Assembly (NCBI GenBank): GCA_902784065.1
Contig: CACZTJ010000059.1
Coordinates: 1 to 41,900, forward strand
Origin: an uncultured Prevotellaceae bacterium
GTDB lineage: Bacteria > Bacteroidota > Bacteroidia > Bacteroidales > Bacteroidaceae
Direction of reading: 5' to 3'
DNA: 41,900 nt
Part shown: one piece after another, positions 41,301 to 41,900 of the stretch
Position numbering within the stretch: the stretch's first letter is position 1
Layout of the letters: each line of letters begins with the position of its first letter
Position numbers and translations under genes: made by a program
The notes under the pieces: generated by a model
The model's database searches: none
Told to the model about the DNA's origin: nothing
What the model saw: only the letters and a program-made list of their open reading frames with translations

Positions 41301-41900
41301 GAGATCACACTCTCGATATCCTTCACCTGGAAGTAGTCGCTCGTGCTCTGATCCTTCGGAGCGAACTGCTCCACAACAGGACCCTGTGCGAAAGCAACAA
41401 TCATCGCAAAGAGTGAACTCTCCATCTCCTTGCCGTCGATGATGAATGTACCACCGAAGATCTTATGGCGGCAGTGCTCAGAGTTGATCTGGGCGAAACC
41501 GAAGATCTCAGAGTCTGTCAGCGGACGACCATTCTGTTTCTCAAGTCCGTGCAGGTACTCGATCTCCTCAGGACTGAGGGCGAGACCTTCCTGCTCGTTG
41601 TACTCTTCCAGATTATCCACATACTTGATGGGCTCCGGTTTGATGTTGATCGTAAAGATGTTCTGGTTCAAGCCGTTGTACATGCGCTGCAGCATTTCGT
41701 CGTGCTCGGCATCCTTGCTACTGGCAGGGAAATATTCCTCGATGCGGCTGATGCCCTGAAGGCCCATGTTCTGGGTGATCTCTACGGCGTTGGTTGACCA
41801 AGGGGTCACCATCTCACGGCGCGGACCAACAAAGTAGCCCTCCAACTGCTCGGCATCCAACAGCTTTGCATCGCCGTAAAGCCAGTTTAATTCGTTGATT
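38315..41900 (-). CDS. purL: Phosphoribosylformylglycinamidine synthase, N terminus cut by the window edge
   Basis: Single-chain FGAM synthase, the fourth step of purine synthesis: FGAR + glutamine + ATP give FGAM + glutamate. The frame stays open through 41900 (ELNWLYGDAKLL precedes the first residues), so the TTG at 41860 is not the start and the true start is outside. Visible parts: FAQINSEHCRHKIF and LKAETHNFPTTVEPFNGAATG of the synthase domain, DHGSAGHLNCLSELVEECGG, and a C-terminal glutamine amidotransferase with the nucleophile Cys in GICNGCQLMVELG and the His in VAHGEGKF. Length is close to the usual 1,230 or so residues. Housekeeping gene; it marks the end of the accessory region. 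Confidence 0.96.
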   Translation of the reverse strand, partial: INELNWLYGDAKLLDAEQLEGYFVGPRREMVTPWSTNAVEITQNMGLQGISRIEEYFPASSKDAEHDEMLQRMYNGLNQNIFTINIKPEPIKYVDNLEEYNEQEGLALSPEEIEYLHGLEKQNGRPLTDSEIFGFAQINSEHCRHKIFGGTFIIDGKEMESSLFAMIVAFAQGPVVEQFAPKDQSTSDYFQVKDIESVISLKAETHNFPTTVEPFNGAATGTGGEIRDRMGGGVGSWPIAGTAVYMTAYPRLHDDEGAARDWEDILPVRQWLYQTPQQILTKASNGASDFGNKFGQPLICGSVLTFEHQEGKEKYAYDKVIMLAGGVGYGTKRDCLKKEPQKGNKVVVVGGDNYRIGLGGGSVSSVDTGRYSNGIELNAVQRANPEMQKRAYNLVRALCEEDVNPVVSIHDHGSAGHLNCLSELVEECGGEIDMTKLPIGDKTLSSKEIIANESQERMGLLIDEKHIEHVRKIAERERAPLYVVGETTGDAHFSFKQGDGVKPFDLDVAQMFGHSPKTIMKDNTVERHYEDVTYSQDKINEYLDRVLQLEAVACKDWLTNKVDRSVTGKIARQQCQGEIQLPLSDCGVVALDYRGKKGIATALGHAPQAGLANPAAGSVLSVAEALTNIVWAPLAEGMDSLSLSANWMWPCRSQEGEDARLYEGVKALSDFCCDLHINVPTGKDSLSLSQQYPNGEKIISPGTVIVSAGGEVSDIKKVVSPVLVNDKNASLYHIDFSFDEQRLGGSAFAQSLGKVGDDVPTVKNAEYFADAFMAVQQMIEKGWIMAGHDISAGGLITTLLEMCFANTKGGMHINLHDICKDGDIVKTLFAENPGVVIEVSDEHKQEFKDFMEEQGVGFAKIGYPVEDIRSIVVKAGDKDLTFDIDALRDVWYKTSYLLDRKQSFNGKAKERFENYKKQPIEMKFNKDFTGKLAQYGISADRRQPSGIKAAIIREKGTNGEREMAYCLYLAGFDVKDVMMTDLISGRETLEDINMIVFCGGFSNSDVLGSAKGWAGAFLFNPKAKEALDKFYARKDTLSLGICNGCQLMVELGLTGAKGAKMLHNDSHKFESEFISLSIPQNNSVMFGSLSGNKLGLWVAHGEGKFSLPEAESAYNVIAKYNYAGYPANPNGSDYNVAGICSEDGRHLCMMPHLERAVFPWQNAWYPADRRQDEVTPWIEAFVNARKWVEGKMKK

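Noticed and set aside
41858-41860. TTG as the start of purL
   Set aside because: The frame is open to the window edge with family-like sequence, so the start is outside.

Overview
The window looks like a chromosomal segment of a gut or rumen Bacteroidota, most probably a Prevotella/Segatella-type Prevotellaceae. The evidence is two SusC/SusD pairs, a run of secreted plant-polysaccharide enzymes, no Shine-Dalgarno sequences, and repeated Bacteroidota-type promoters (TTTG, about 20 bp, TAnnTTTG) placed just upstream of gene starts. I saw no tRNA, rRNA, CRISPR array, insertion sequence or phage gene. The genus assignment is inference.

Layout. 1-267: two back-to-back promoters, one reading out of the left edge. 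268-2291: two overlapping glycosyltransferase genes (GT4, GT2) and a terminator. 2371-13186 (minus strand): a starch/alpha-glucan-type utilisation locus read right to left as SusC, SusD, SusE-like, SusF-like, a terminator, a GH53 endo-galactanase, another terminator, and a secreted GH13 alpha-amylase. 13329-18616 (plus strand, divergent from SusC): a LacI-family regulator, an MFS sugar transporter and a membrane sensor fused to an AraC-type DNA-binding domain, closely packed. 18798-30439 (plus strand): a second locus, best read as arabinan utilisation, with SusC, SusD, a surface glycan-binding lipoprotein, an internal terminator and three GH43 enzymes. 30416-33305: a non-PUL interruption with a metallo-beta-lactamase-fold hydrolase, a small unknown ORF and a broken AAA ATPase gene. 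33514-35507: GH51 arabinofuranosidase with a frameshifted tail. 35533-38278 (minus): a further GH43 enzyme behind a two-gene chromate-type transporter. 38315 to the right edge (minus): purL, cut at its N terminus by the window end.

How the parts work together (inference from families and order). Alpha-glucan would be cut outside the cell by the amylase, bound by the SusD/E/F lipoproteins, imported by SusC, carried across the inner membrane by the MFS protein, and sensed by the LacI-type regulator. A perfect 14-bp palindrome lies at the SusC promoter and a near-match lies upstream of the amylase. Arabinan would be cut at the surface by the GH43 lipoprotein, imported by the second SusC/D pair and finished by GH43 and GH51 enzymes. 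The adjoining sensor-AraC protein is the obvious candidate activator, and its target promoter carries phased repeats.

The most unusual items are the sensor-AraC regulator, which has a hybrid two-component sensor half but no room for a kinase or receiver; the repeat arrays upstream of the second SusC; the galactanase gene inside an alpha-glucan locus; and two damaged genes (AAA ATPase and the GH51 tail). All of this is read by eye; no database search was run.
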